Under the pieces are notes generated by a model that was not told the origin of the DNA, did not search any database, and saw only the letters and a program-made list of their open reading frames with translations. Shown in pieces: positions 1-10,043 of a stretch of 58,410 nucleotides of DNA. The stretch comes from Firmicutes bacterium HGW-Firmicutes-4 (GTDB taxonomy: Bacteria; Bacillota; Clostridia; Eubacteriales; Eubacteriaceae), in NCBI GenBank assembly GCA_002841405.1, contig PGZR01000038.1, positions 1 to 58,410 of the forward strand, in the 5' to 3' direction. A program made the position numbers and the translations under genes. Every line of letters starts with the position of its first letter. Positions within the stretch are counted from its first letter, which is position 1.

Positions 1-140
1 TAAGGCAACGAAAGTTGCCAATCGGCATTTGACCTAGCTGTCCGTATGGCATTCAATTTCTTTATCACCGAGTTAAATCTGATAAAGAAATGGTCAAAAT
101 AATTCTTTGCTACATTCATAAACATTGCTTATGAATACGC
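1..140. other. Non-coding left edge with three hairpins
   Basis: No gene is visible before the histidine kinase stop codon at 265. Three perfect inverted repeats follow one another. GGCAAC/GTTGCC closes a GAAA tetraloop at 4-19. An 11-bp stem TTTCTTTATCA/TGATAAAGAAA spans 57-90, and an 8-bp stem ATTCATAA/TTATGAAT spans 114-136. None has a long U tract on either strand, so they are not ordinary terminators. This could be the 3' part of a structured RNA or leader cut by the window edge. I do not recognise the family. Confidence 0.4.
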
Positions 141-264
141 CAAATAGACGTAAATCTATTCCTATCATTCGTTTCGAATTGTACTATAAAAGATTGTCAA
201 AATCAAGAAATATTTGCAAATTTAACCATTTTCTAACATAATCCTAAGACTCTTTAAGGGCTTT

Positions 265-3200
265 TCAGAAATCGTCAGACCCTTTTGAAAAAGTTGATCT
301 CAACGTATTTAAAGCATCCCCGTAATCAAATTCATGGATCTGTTTTTCCAGCTCAACTCCCATGTCTTCCAGCGTCACTATGAGCAGGTCTTTGTGCTCC
401 TCAAATAAATCATAGGCCTCCGTGTCGTTATTTGCCAGCAAAACGGCCAATCGGTTCAGAATTGCCTCGACTTGAGCCCTGTCCTTTTCCTCTTTTTGGG
501 GATTTCCAGGGGCAATCCTTTCTTTCGGTAAAGCATCTGCAAAACGGCTTATTTCGACAACAAAATTATTCGCCAGTTTTTTAAGTCGATCTTTTCCCGA
601 GCCGATCCTGACCGCCTGTTCCAGTTTCGCCGCCAGCTCCTGTATTTTTATAGCCCCCAGATTTCCCGCCACGCCCTTGATGGAATGAACCGTTTGCATG
701 ATACTGTGATAGTTTTCGGCGGTGGTTTGCTTTAAAATATCAGTCGCTGCGGTTTCACATTTTTGGCTAAACTGCCGGATCAATCGCAAATAAACCGCAC
801 TATCGCCACCCACCATTCTCAGACCGTTTTCGACATTCAACCCCTCCACCTGCCGTAGCGCTTTTAAACAGTTCTGTTCTTCCGGTGCCGCAGCTGTATG
901 CCTGATCTGACCATTTTGCCTGTCATATTGAGGCGTTTCTTTGTTATCTGAGCCGTTTTTTCTCACCGGCAACCACTTGATCAAGCACTTGTATAAAATC
1001 TCCGGTTCCACCGGTTTGACCAGATGATCATTCATCCCTGCTTCGATACATTTACGCCGATCTTCTTCAAAGGCATTGGCGGTCATCGCTAAAATAGGAA
1101 CCGCTTCCCAACCTGGCAAAGCCCTGATCAGGGCGGTTGCCGCCAACCCATCCATGACTGGCATCTGGACATCCATTAAGATCAAGTCAAATTTAGTCTC
1201 CGCAACTTTACTGATGGCTTCCTGTCCATTTTCGGCCACTGTTATCTTAAACTTAAAGGGCTCCAGCAGCTGCCCGACGATTTCCTGATTAATCTGATTG
1301 TCTTCAACAACCAGTATTTGCATCTGCCCATAATCCTTTAATCGATCCTCCAGCGCTTTCAGGGACGACGGTATTTTAGATTCGATTTCGTTATTCAGCA
1401 ATTCCATTAAGGCGTCATTGAGGGTTGACGGTGTCATCGGTTTAACCAGAATCCGGCTGATGCCAGCCCGCTGGGCCTCTTCATAGGATATCTGGTTCCC
1501 ATATCCGGTTATCAGATAAACCGTCGGCATGGTTTTCAGCTCCATTGATTGCAACATTAGTGCTGTGTCAATACCATCCAGAACCGGCATTTTCAGGTCC
1601 ATAAATACCAGTCGATAAGGATTCATCCCCTGGTCTGCTTGGGTCACTGCCGCCAGTCCTTCCATGCCAGAACTGACCGCATCACACTGGATTCCAAAAT
1701 CAGCCAGCATCGTGATCATCAGTTCCCGGGCTTCTTGCATATCATCGATCACTAAAACCCGCACTTCCTTGGAGGACTTAATGCTGATTCTATTTTTGGG
1801 CATTGCGGTTGATATTTCAAAAGGCAGTTCAAACCAGAACCGACTTCCTCGACCCAACTCGCTGTCAACCCCTATTTCGCCACCTAAGAAATTGGCCAGA
1901 CGGGAACTGATCGCCAACCCCAGACCAGTTCCACCATAAAGACGGGTCATCGATTCATCGGCCTGGACAAAATCCTGGAACAGATTTTTCATTTGTGCTG
2001 TTGACATGCCAATTCCGGTATCCCACACTTCAAATCGCAAGCGGATATGCTTGTGTTCCTGTTTAATGATTCGAGCAATGATTTTAATGCTCCCTGTTTC
2101 GGTAAACTTCACCGCATTGCTCATTAAATTAAGTAAAATTTGGCCAAAACGAACCGAATCGCCCCGTAAAACCGTGGGAATATGGTCCACATCGACTAAT
2201 AAATCGAGATTTTTTTTGGCCGCTTCATCACCCAAAATATTGCATACCCTGTCGATTTCCCGGGTCGGTTCAAAATCATGGGTATCCATTTGCATTTTTC
2301 CGGCTTCAATTTTTGAAAGATCCAGTACATCATTAATGATCTGCAACAAGTGATTGGCTGCCTCAGTCAGCTTGTCAATCTGTTCCTCCTGACGCATGGT
2401 CAGGGGATCACGCTTGATCAGGTGGGCAAGTCCGATGATGGCATTCATCGGTGTTCGGATTTCATGACTCATATTTGATAAAAAAGAGCTTTTGGCCTGA
2501 TTGGCAGCTTCTGCCTCAAGCTTTGCCATCTCCAATTCGGTGGTGCGGGAAAAAACCATTTCCTCAAGATGTTTTTGATAGGTCTCCAGTTCTTCCAGAT
2601 AGTTCATCTTTTCGGTTACGTCCTGAACCGTTCCCCAGCTGGCGATCGGTTTGCCCTCATGATCACACTCAAATTGCGATCGTTCTTCCACCCAGCGTAC
2701 TTCTTTGCCAGATAAAATACGATGAAGTACGGTAAACGACTGACCTTCCTTTACCTTTTCTGCCCAGGTATCAATCATTTTTTTTCGATCATCCGGATAG
2801 ACAAAATCCATATAGGATTCAAAAGTTTGCGGCATTCCAATTGTCACCCCAAAAATACGATAGGTTTCATTGGACCAGATCAATTTGTTTGCTTTAATAT
2901 CGAAATGCCAGTGTCCTGTTTTCGAAACCTCCTGAGCCCGATTTAAGAACGCTTCATTTTGTCGCAATGCCTGGGTTATCTCCATTCGTTCCCGATTTAA
3001 AAAGGCTGTTCCGATCTGATCGGCAACATAACAGCCAAAAGTAATTTCCTCACTTCCCCATTCATGATTTTTGTTTACATGCATAAAGCCAATCGAACCA
3101 ATCGCCTTCCCATTACATAAGACACTGCAAACCAGCAGGGTCGTTCCGCCCAATGGTTTCATATAAGCCTGCCAGTAGTCTTTTTCCTGGTTTTCAACCG

Positions 3201-4326
3201 ATTTTTCGTTAATGATCATATATCGGTTGTTAATCAGATACTCAAAGGTCAGCGGCTGATCGACTCTGTTCATGGTCATTTTTTTAGTATGGGTTTGTTC
3301 TTTTTTCACATAAAGATCCAGGCATTCCATCATCGTCATTTCATCATTATATTGCCAGATAGAAACCCGGTCCGTTTCCAACCGATTGCCCAGAAGCTCT
3401 GTTATTTCTTCCGCAAATCGCTCAATTTCGCCATTGATTCCAGACTCCATCTGGCTGATTTCCCGAATCAGCTCAGTATGAAGATAGAGTTGGTCGACAA
3501 TAAATTTTTGCTCAATTTCACGTTCTGCAAAACGCTCTTCCAACATTTTTCGAGCATTTTTAAGGTCCTGTTCCATCTGATAGCGCTCAGAAATATCCCG
3601 AATTACCTCAACAAATTTTTCACTTTCGGCCAGCCAGCTCATTCGGCATTCAAAATGATGATTTCCATCCGCATAGGGTAAATCATACTCAAAGGTCTGC
3701 ATTTGACCACTCGTTCTGGCCATTGCCATGGCATCTGTAAAAGCATTGTTGATGTCCGGCGGCAATACGCTGTTGATTTTTTTATTTAAAAAAACTTCCG
3801 GTGGGATGTAGAGATCCGATGTTTTTTTTGCCCGGTATTCCAGAATAACTCCCTGGGCATCTGTTAAAAATAAAATATCCGGGACAACCTTAAAATACGC
3901 TTCCAGGATTCGATCAATCTTTGAGGCTCGTTCTTCACTTAAATGTAATTCTGTCACGTCTTGAACCACACCTTCAATTTGAATAATCTGGCCATTTTCT
4001 GAAATCGGAATGCCAACAGTACGAATCCATTTCGTTGTTTTCTTTTCTGTGGTTATCTCCAATTCCATTTCAAAAGACTCTGCTTTTTCAATTGCATCCT
4101 TCAAGCCTTCCCGATATCGGTCGATATCACGACTCTGAAAAAAATGGTTTGGCTCCAGCACTGACGGAATTTCCCCCGGTTCCAAATCAAAAATATGAAA
4201 CATTCCCTGGCTCCATTGGCTTGTCATGGTGGTTATATCAATTCGCCAGCTTCCGACCTTTGTCAATCGGGATCCCAATTCCAATAATTTATTCTGCTGT
4301 ACCAACCAAGAATTGTCCTGTTCCAT
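265..4326 (-). CDS. Hybrid sensor histidine kinase with PAS, GAF, two receiver domains and Hpt
   Basis: A cytoplasmic multi-step phosphorelay kinase of about 1353 residues with no membrane segment. Order, with approximate residues from the ATG at 4326: two PAS domains (15-250), a GAF domain (280-450), a third PAS (455-575), and a HisKA domain with the phospho-accepting His in MSHEIRTP (about 621). The HATPase domain follows, with N, G1 and G2 boxes (NAVKFTE, DTGIGMS, GGTGLGLAI). Two receiver domains come next (aspartates in FMDLKMP, about 910, and LMDVQMP, about 1052), then a C-terminal Hpt domain (His in HSIKG, about 1214). A GTG at 4392 would extend the protein by 22 residues into the upstream gene; the ATG at 4326 has a better-placed GGTG ribosome site. 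The upstream gene encodes an HD-GYP regulator in the same direction, its likely partner. The signal sensed is unknown. Confidence 0.9.
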   Translation of the reverse strand: MEQDNSWLVQQNKLLELGSRLTKVGSWRIDITTMTSQWSQGMFHIFDLEPGEIPSVLEPNHFFQSRDIDRYREGLKDAIEKAESFEMELEITTEKKTTKWIRTVGIPISENGQIIQIEGVVQDVTELHLSEERASKIDRILEAYFKVVPDILFLTDAQGVILEYRAKKTSDLYIPPEVFLNKKINSVLPPDINNAFTDAMAMARTSGQMQTFEYDLPYADGNHHFECRMSWLAESEKFVEVIRDISERYQMEQDLKNARKMLEERFAEREIEQKFIVDQLYLHTELIREISQMESGINGEIERFAEEITELLGNRLETDRVSIWQYNDEMTMMECLDLYVKKEQTHTKKMTMNRVDQPLTFEYLINNRYMIINEKSVENQEKDYWQAYMKPLGGTTLLVCSVLCNGKAIGSIGFMHVNKNHEWGSEEITFGCYVADQIGTAFLNRERMEITQALRQNEAFLNRAQEVSKTGHWHFDIKANKLIWSNETYRIFGVTIGMPQTFESYMDFVYPDDRKKMIDTWAEKVKEGQSFTVLHRILSGKEVRWVEERSQFECDHEGKPIASWGTVQDVTEKMNYLEELETYQKHLEEMVFSRTTELEMAKLEAEAANQAKSSFLSNMSHEIRTPMNAIIGLAHLIKRDPLTMRQEEQIDKLTEAANHLLQIINDVLDLSKIEAGKMQMDTHDFEPTREIDRVCNILGDEAAKKNLDLLVDVDHIPTVLRGDSVRFGQILLNLMSNAVKFTETGSIKIIARIIKQEHKHIRLRFEVWDTGIGMSTAQMKNLFQDFVQADESMTRLYGGTGLGLAISSRLANFLGGEIGVDSELGRGSRFWFELPFEISTAMPKNRISIKSSKEVRVLVIDDMQEARELMITMLADFGIQCDAVSSGMEGLAAVTQADQGMNPYRLVFMDLKMPVLDGIDTALMLQSMELKTMPTVYLITGYGNQISYEEAQRAGISRILVKPMTPSTLNDALMELLNNEIESKIPSSLKALEDRLKDYGQMQILVVEDNQINQEIVGQLLEPFKFKITVAENGQEAISKVAETKFDLILMDVQMPVMDGLAATALIRALPGWEAVPILAMTANAFEEDRRKCIEAGMNDHLVKPVEPEILYKCLIKWLPVRKNGSDNKETPQYDRQNGQIRHTAAAPEEQNCLKALRQVEGLNVENGLRMVGGDSAVYLRLIRQFSQKCETAATDILKQTTAENYHSIMQTVHSIKGVAGNLGAIKIQELAAKLEQAVRIGSGKDRLKKLANNFVVEISRFADALPKERIAPGNPQKEEKDRAQVEAILNRLAVLLANNDTEAYDLFEEHKDLLIVTLEDMGVELEKQIHEFDYGDALNTLRSTFSKGSDDF

Positions 4327-4358
4327 TTTATAACTCACCACCCTTCGCTTCCTGGCTT

Positions 4359-5489
4359 TTAATTTTTGTTCGCCGCTGTCCGATCCTGACACAAGACCTG
4401 TCTGAAAGCCTTAATTTCTGTTTCAAAAGCATCCACCACATCCGGATCAAACTGCAAGCCTTTCTGCTCTAAAATATAGTCCACCACCGCATCCATGCTC
4501 CAGGCTTTTTTATAGGGCCGTACCGTAGTAAGAGCATCAAATACGTCAGCGAGTGCCATAATCCGTGCCGAGATGGGAATTTCATCACCATACAGTTCTT
4601 CCGGATAACCTTTGCCATCCCATCGTTCATGATGATAATTCATAATTCTCTCGGCCTCTTCCAAAAAGTACAGCGCTGTAATTTCACCCTGCTGATTATC
4701 TGTTTTGTTGACGGATAAAGTCTTATTGATAGCCAGACGAATGGCATTTCCGCCAATCTTACAATGGGTTTTCATTACCTCATATTCTTCATAGTCAAGC
4801 TTTCCCGGTTTTAATAAGATCGCATCGGGAATCCCAATCTTGCCAATATCATGAAGGGGCGCCGCTTTAACAATCCGTTCAATGGTATCATCGCCCAGAT
4901 GGTTTTTAAATTTCTCATTTTTTTGCAATCGCTCAGCGATAATCCGCACATAGTTCTGGGTCCGCAAAACATGATTGGCGGTATCATTGTCCCGGGTTTC
5001 AACCAATTCGGCAAAAACATTCAGGGTTGTATCCTGAATCATCTGATTCTCCACCATTCGTCGTTGGACCTCAGCTTCCAGCCATTCGTTCTGATTTTTA
5101 AGCCGGTCGCGGGCTTGTTTCAGTTCCAGGTGGGCATTGACTCTGGCCAACACAATCCCCGGCCGAAATGGTTTAATAATATAATCAACTGCCCCCAGAT
5201 GAAAGCCCTTTTCCTCATCAATCAGACTATCCAGGGCCGAAATGTAGATAACCGGTATTGCCAGGTTGTCCGGGTCTTTCCGTAATTCCGACAAGGTTTG
5301 ATAGCCATCCATTCCCGGCATCATAATATCCATCAGAATCAGATCCGGCTTGATTCCCTTTTCAACCGCCTGAAGCAGCTCCGCTCCGGATTTATAGGCC
5401 CGAATCAAAAAAGAGGGACTCAGTAATTTTTTTAAGATCATCAAATTAATAGGTTCGTCGTCGACAATTGAAATTTCATGCTTTTTCAT
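4359..5489 (-). CDS. Response regulator with HD-GYP c-di-GMP phosphodiesterase domain
   Basis: A 376-residue protein. The N-terminal receiver domain (about 5-120) has the acidic pair IVDDEP and the phospho-acceptor Asp in LMDIMMPG. A coiled-coil linker (about 120-150) leads to an HD-GYP domain (about 150-350). The metal-binding and signature motifs are intact: HDIGKIGIPD, HHERWDGKGYP and LADVFDALT. HD-GYP proteins of this type hydrolyse cyclic di-GMP to pGpG or GMP. It is the first gene of a two-gene unit with the hybrid kinase downstream, so phosphorylation by that kinase is the simplest model. It can be linked functionally, by inference, with the GGDEF-EAL protein at 26.0 kb and the c-di-GMP riboswitches at 29.9 kb. 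Confidence 0.93.
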   Translation of the reverse strand: MKKHEISIVDDEPINLMILKKLLSPSFLIRAYKSGAELLQAVEKGIKPDLILMDIMMPGMDGYQTLSELRKDPDNLAIPVIYISALDSLIDEEKGFHLGAVDYIIKPFRPGIVLARVNAHLELKQARDRLKNQNEWLEAEVQRRMVENQMIQDTTLNVFAELVETRDNDTANHVLRTQNYVRIIAERLQKNEKFKNHLGDDTIERIVKAAPLHDIGKIGIPDAILLKPGKLDYEEYEVMKTHCKIGGNAIRLAINKTLSVNKTDNQQGEITALYFLEEAERIMNYHHERWDGKGYPEELYGDEIPISARIMALADVFDALTTVRPYKKAWSMDAVVDYILEQKGLQFDPDVVDAFETEIKAFRQVLCQDRTAANKN

Positions 5490-5675
5490 GCTTCCCTCTC
5501 CATAAGTATCAAAATTAAATTAAGTTTAAAACTAAATAATGAGTTTTTAACGAGTTTTCATATGTATTACCCCTGATTTTGGGAATAAAACATAATTTTA
5601 TAATCCCCATAAAAAGGCCCCATAAAAATGCTCCACACTAAATCTGCAGGGTCTGCCCAGATGAGATTGCCCGGC

Positions 5676-6344
5676 TCAGCAGGCTGGCCCCAATATCCTG
5701 GCCAGATCCTCAAGATCGGCGGCATGAATGATCGCCAGTACCTCATCGGCTGGTAATAATTCGGTATCACCATGGGGAATAAGCAGTTGGCCATTTCTGA
5801 TAATTGCCACTAAAACAGATTCGGTGGGTAGGCCCAGTTCTCTGACCGTCTTACCCACTGCCCGTGATTGTGGATGAACCTTTTCTTCTACCAGTGAAAA
5901 CTGTCCCTGATTCAGCTTAAGCAGAGTCATCATATCGCCCACTGACATTTCTTCAGCCACCAGCGTTGCCATCAGCTCGGCCTGGTTCAATGCCACATCG
6001 ACCCCCATTTCCGGGGTAAACAACCAGGCATTCTTGGGATTTTTAATCCGCGCCAGAATTCGCGGTACCTGATATTCCAAACGGGCAATAGTCGCTGCCA
6101 CCAGATTTGTTTCATCAGCCCCTGTCACCACCGCCAGCACATCGGCCGAACGGATCCCGGCCGCTTCCAGAATACTGGGGTCGGTGCCGCTCCCCAATAC
6201 CAGCACCTCTTTGGGCAGATCACATGCCAGCCGTTCCAATTGATGGGTTCGGATTTCTATGAGCTTAACCTGATGGCCGCCGTTTTGCAGCAGCGAAGTC
6301 AGATAACAGCCCACCTTACCGCCGCCTACGATTATTACTTTCAT
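5676..6344 (-). CDS. TrkA-like RCK (KTN) regulatory protein, second of a pair
   Basis: A 222-residue cytoplasmic protein with an N-terminal Rossmann RCK domain (glycine motif VGGGKVG at the start; acidic residue in LIEIRTHQ) and a C-terminal RCK_C domain (about 140-215). RCK proteins bind NAD(H) or nucleotides and usually gate K+ channels or Trk/Ktr transporters. It starts 17 bp after the stop of the other TrkA-like gene, and both lie directly downstream of a P-type ATPase. No TrkH/KtrB pore gene is in the window, so the partner may be the pump or a pore encoded elsewhere. Confidence 0.88.
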   Translation of the reverse strand: MKVIIVGGGKVGCYLTSLLQNGGHQVKLIEIRTHQLERLACDLPKEVLVLGSGTDPSILEAAGIRSADVLAVVTGADETNLVAATIARLEYQVPRILARIKNPKNAWLFTPEMGVDVALNQAELMATLVAEEMSVGDMMTLLKLNQGQFSLVEEKVHPQSRAVGKTVRELGLPTESVLVAIIRNGQLLIPHGDTELLPADEVLAIIHAADLEDLARILGPAC

Positions 6345-6361
6345 GGTCTGATATCCCCTTT

Positions 6362-7012
6362 CTATCCTAATCCCAACAGCGATTTAAGACGTTCGCCTGA
6401 TGCCGTAGCCACTGCCAGATGGACCAGATCGCGGTTTTCAAACACCGTATTAAGCGCCGGTATCATCGAGCGGTTCCCGCGGCTGATCGATACCACGCTG
6501 ACTTCACCGGGAATTGTCAATTCCCCCACCCGTCGCCCGACCAACAATGCCGGTATCTCAATTTCCATAATATCGACATCACCATTCCCAATACTCATGG
6601 CCACATTAACCGGTGCAAAACTCAGCAGATCGGCCACCCGGTTTACGCCCCAGGACATCGGATCAAAAACCTGCAGTCCCAATCGCCGATAAATCTCCGC
6701 TTTACGGGGTTCATGAAGGGCTGACACGACCCGGGGAACCCCAAAAATCTGACTGGCAATCCGGGCGGTCAGGGCATTGGCCTCGTCGTTGGAGGTCACC
6801 GCGGCCAGCGAGTCTGCCCGCTCAATTCCGGCGGCCAGCAATACATCCCGATCAAATCCTACCCCGGCGATGGTTTTTCCCTTAAAGCCGGCGCCCAAAT
6901 GTTTAAAGGTCAGTGGGTCCTGATCAATGACAGTGATGTCGTGGTCACTCTGATAGAGCTTAAGGGCTAAACCCGATCCGATTCGCCCACAGCCTATTAT
7001 GATGGTTTTCAT
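6362..7012 (-). CDS. TrkA-like RCK (KTN) regulatory protein, first of a pair
   Basis: A 216-residue protein of the same build as its downstream neighbour: an RCK_N Rossmann domain with GCGRIGSG at residues 7-14 and an acidic VIDQDP strand end, then an RCK_C domain (about 135-215). Its ATG comes directly after the TAA of the P-type ATPase gene, with the ribosome site AAGGGG inside the end of that gene, so the two are translationally linked. Having two similar but non-identical single-RCK proteins suggests a heteromeric ring; classical E. coli TrkA instead fuses two such units. The regulated transporter is inferred, not shown. Confidence 0.88.
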   Translation of the reverse strand: MKTIIIGCGRIGSGLALKLYQSDHDITVIDQDPLTFKHLGAGFKGKTIAGVGFDRDVLLAAGIERADSLAAVTSNDEANALTARIASQIFGVPRVVSALHEPRKAEIYRRLGLQVFDPMSWGVNRVADLLSFAPVNVAMSIGNGDVDIMEIEIPALLVGRRVGELTIPGEVSVVSISRGNRSMIPALNTVFENRDLVHLAVATASGERLKSLLGLG

Positions 7013-9877
7013 TTAGCTATCCCCTTTCTCAATCTCTGTTTTATTATGTTTTTTATCCAAACGTCGTTTATCCCAGCTTCGCAGGAAGGCCTTCCGCATT
7101 TCATCAATAAGGATCACCACCGGCACCCACATAAACAGATAGGCCCATTCAATCAAGCCGATTGGGGCGGTATTAAAGATCTCGTGCAAAAACGGGGTGT
7201 AGATCAGAATACTGAAGACCGTTAGCTCACAGATGATCCCGATTAAGATCATATGGTTGCCAAACAGCCCCACCTTAAACACCGAGGCCCGTTCGGTTCG
7301 ACAATTGAAAACAATCCCGATTTGGGTAACCACAATCGCCCCCAACGTCATGGTGGTGGCCATTCGGTAAATCTCGCCTGAGTCTGCCATCGGTATCCCC
7401 GGCCAGCCGTTCTGCCAGTAAAGGAAGAAAAAGGCGGACATCGCAATGGCCGATTCCATGATCCCATAGAACAGAAAGGCGCGAATGAGTAACGGTCGAT
7501 TGAGCAAATGTTCCTGCTGCGATCTTGGCGAACGCTGCATCACCCCTACTTCTGGCAGTTCAACCCCCAAGGCGATGGCCGGGATCATATCGGTACCCAA
7601 ATCCACCGCCAGAATCTGCATCACCGTCAGCGGCAGCGGGATCTGCCCTTTGGCGAATAAAAACACAATAAAAGGCACCGCCTCGGGGACATTGCTGTTT
7701 AAAATATAGGTGGCAAACTTACGGATATTGTTGTATACGCCCCGGCCTTCTTCCACCGCATTGACGATGGAAGCGAAATTGTCATCGGTAAGAATCATAT
7801 CGGCGGCTTCCTTGGCCACATCGGTACCGGAAATCCCCATGGCAATGCCGATGTCGGCCTTTTTAAGAGCCGGTGAATCATTGACGCCATCACCGGTGAC
7901 CGCCACCACATTACCCATTTCCTGAAGGGCGGTGACCACCCGCAGTTTTTGTTCCGGCGCCACCCGGGCAAAAACAATCTCTCCGGTTAGGGCTTTTTTA
8001 AGATCCTCATCATTGATTTCGTCCAGCTCAACACCAGTCACAATCCGGGGCTGAGGACTATGGATAATGCCGATCCGCCGGGCAATGCTTTCCGCCGTTA
8101 AGCCATAATCACCGGTGATCATAATAATCTTTATCCCGGCCTGATGGCATTTTTTAACCGCTGCTGCCACTTCCACCCGGGGCGGATCCGCCATCACCGT
8201 GAGCCCTAAAAAGGTCAGGTTGTTTTCAATGTGATCAGGCGTATAGTCGCTGAGGCGCTCGGGCAAACCCATCTCCTTGGTGAGAATCCGCATCGCTACC
8301 GCCAAAACCCGAAGTCCTTTGCGGGCATAGTCATCATTGGCCGCCATCACCTTCTTGCGGGTATCCTCATCCATCACCACATCTTCACCGTCTTTGAGAT
8401 AATGGGTACACAAATCCAACACCTCTTTGGGTGCACCCTTGATATAGGCCAGCTTTTCCAGATCCGAGATGTCACGGGACACCTGATGAATGGTACTCAT
8501 CCGCTTGCGATGGGACTCAAAGGGCAGCTCCCGCAGCCGGGGGCTGTGAGAAAGTTCCTCGTCCAGATCAATTTTACCCTTCCGGGCGGCTACCACCAGG
8601 GCGGCCTCGGTGGGATCCCCGAGAATATTCCAATGGTTTATTTCCGGGGATGGTGGTAATAACCGGGAATTATTGCAAAGACTGGCAGCCAGCAATAATG
8701 TGCGCATATCGCGGTTTTCGGTCAGCGAAATAGCGGTCTCGCCTGAACGCAGTTCGCCCTCCGGGGCATAACCAACCCCGGTTACTTTAATCTGCTGATT
8801 GACCATCCAGCAGTCGCTGACGGTCATTTCATTTTGAGTCAGGGTTCCGGTTTTATCGGTGCAGATAACCGTGGTGCAGCCCAGGGTTTCAACGGCCGAC
8901 AAGCGTTTGATTAAGGCATTGCGTTTAGCCATCCGCTTAACCCCCATAGCCAGGGATAAGGTCACTGTTGGTAATAAACCCTCCGGGATAAAGGCCACAA
9001 TCATCCCCATGGCAAAAATAAAACTTTCGGTAATATTGACATGGGCAAGCAGTACCGCCAAGGCAAAGAACAGGACCCCCATGCTGATCGCCATGGCTGA
9101 AACCAGCCGGGTAATCCGTCCCATTTCCAGCTGCAACGGACTGGGCACTTCGACCATGTTCTGGGTCAGATCGGCAATTTTGCCAAACTCGGTATTCATG
9201 CCGGTGGCAAATACCACCGCCTTACAGGCCCCCGAAGCCGCATTGGTGCCGGCAAAAATCAGATTGGGCTGTTCCGAACGGCTCAGGTCGGTACGCTGAC
9301 CAACATCTTTGGTTTTATGGGCCGGATGGGATTCCCCGGTCAGGATCGACTGATCAGCTCTGAAATCATTGTCCTCAACCAGGCGGCTGTCGGCCGAAAT
9401 CCGGTCACCCTCGGCCAAAATAATCAGATCCCCCGGTACCAGTTCTTCGGCCAGAATTTTGACTTCGGCTCCATCCCGGATCACCCGGGCATAGGTCGGC
9501 AGCAGCTGGCCCAGGGCTTCAATCGCTTTTTCGGCCTGAAACTCCTGCCAGAAACTAAAAAGTCCATTAATGACATTGACCAGCCAAATGGCAATAGCCA
9601 GTTGGGGCAGCTGGGCAATCAGGGCCACCACGCCGCCAATCCATAAAAGAATGGCCATCAGGTGGGTAAAATTGGCCAGGAACTTCCAGATCAGCGGTTT
9701 ACCCTTCTTTTTTTGAATACTGTTCTCACCAAAATGCGCCAGTCGTGCTGCCGCTTCCTCAGACGTCAGACCTTGCTCACTAGTTTTCAGCTCGATGTAA
9801 ACATCAGCAACGGATAAGTTTTCGATGGGTTTTTCTAAGCCTATTCCCAGCGCTTCATAATCTGTCTGCTGCATCAT
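7013..9877 (-). CDS. P2-type cation-transporting ATPase, Na,K-ATPase-like
   Basis: A pump of about 954 residues with a cation ATPase N-domain, actuator loop (LTGES), ten predicted membrane helices, the phosphorylated Asp in DKTGTLTQ (about 341), and hinge motifs TGDGVNDSPAL. The membrane motifs match the P2C (Na,K/H,K-ATPase) pattern rather than a heavy-metal pump. They are IPEGLL in M4 (Glu about 299), SNVPEAVPF in M5 (Glu about 732) and VDLGTDMIPA in M6 (Asp about 759 and 763), so all four ion-binding carboxylates of the animal pumps have counterparts. Transport of Na+, K+ or Ca2+ is therefore likely; the ion is not proven. The start is the first of two adjacent ATGs, downstream of GAGGG. 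It is the first gene of an operon with two TrkA-like proteins. Confidence 0.92.
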   Translation of the reverse strand: MMQQTDYEALGIGLEKPIENLSVADVYIELKTSEQGLTSEEAAARLAHFGENSIQKKKGKPLIWKFLANFTHLMAILLWIGGVVALIAQLPQLAIAIWLVNVINGLFSFWQEFQAEKAIEALGQLLPTYARVIRDGAEVKILAEELVPGDLIILAEGDRISADSRLVEDNDFRADQSILTGESHPAHKTKDVGQRTDLSRSEQPNLIFAGTNAASGACKAVVFATGMNTEFGKIADLTQNMVEVPSPLQLEMGRITRLVSAMAISMGVLFFALAVLLAHVNITESFIFAMGMIVAFIPEGLLPTVTLSLAMGVKRMAKRNALIKRLSAVETLGCTTVICTDKTGTLTQNEMTVSDCWMVNQQIKVTGVGYAPEGELRSGETAISLTENRDMRTLLLAASLCNNSRLLPPSPEINHWNILGDPTEAALVVAARKGKIDLDEELSHSPRLRELPFESHRKRMSTIHQVSRDISDLEKLAYIKGAPKEVLDLCTHYLKDGEDVVMDEDTRKKVMAANDDYARKGLRVLAVAMRILTKEMGLPERLSDYTPDHIENNLTFLGLTVMADPPRVEVAAAVKKCHQAGIKIIMITGDYGLTAESIARRIGIIHSPQPRIVTGVELDEINDEDLKKALTGEIVFARVAPEQKLRVVTALQEMGNVVAVTGDGVNDSPALKKADIGIAMGISGTDVAKEAADMILTDDNFASIVNAVEEGRGVYNNIRKFATYILNSNVPEAVPFIVFLFAKGQIPLPLTVMQILAVDLGTDMIPAIALGVELPEVGVMQRSPRSQQEHLLNRPLLIRAFLFYGIMESAIAMSAFFFLYWQNGWPGIPMADSGEIYRMATTMTLGAIVVTQIGIVFNCRTERASVFKVGLFGNHMILIGIICELTVFSILIYTPFLHEIFNTAPIGLIEWAYLFMWVPVVILIDEMRKAFLRSWDKRRLDKKHNKTEIEKGDS

Positions 9878-10043
9878 CAATCACCCTCTTTTTACCCACG
9901 ATACTGGCTTGCCAATCAATTTTCCGCATTTTCATTCTGATCCCATCATTTTTATATTTATTGATACTTTCAACAATACCAGAACTGTATTACAATAAGC
10001 AAACCACATTGAATAATTAAAATCAAACCGAGGAGATAAGTAA

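Noticed and set aside
1..60. Third c-di-GMP-I riboswitch at the left edge (GAAA-capped stem)
   Set aside because: The required GACGCAAAGC core is absent after the stem.
7485..9646. Several plus-strand frames of 70-146 codons opposite the P-type ATPase
   Set aside because: They are antisense shadows of a strongly conserved gene, with no ribosome sites or recognisable domains.
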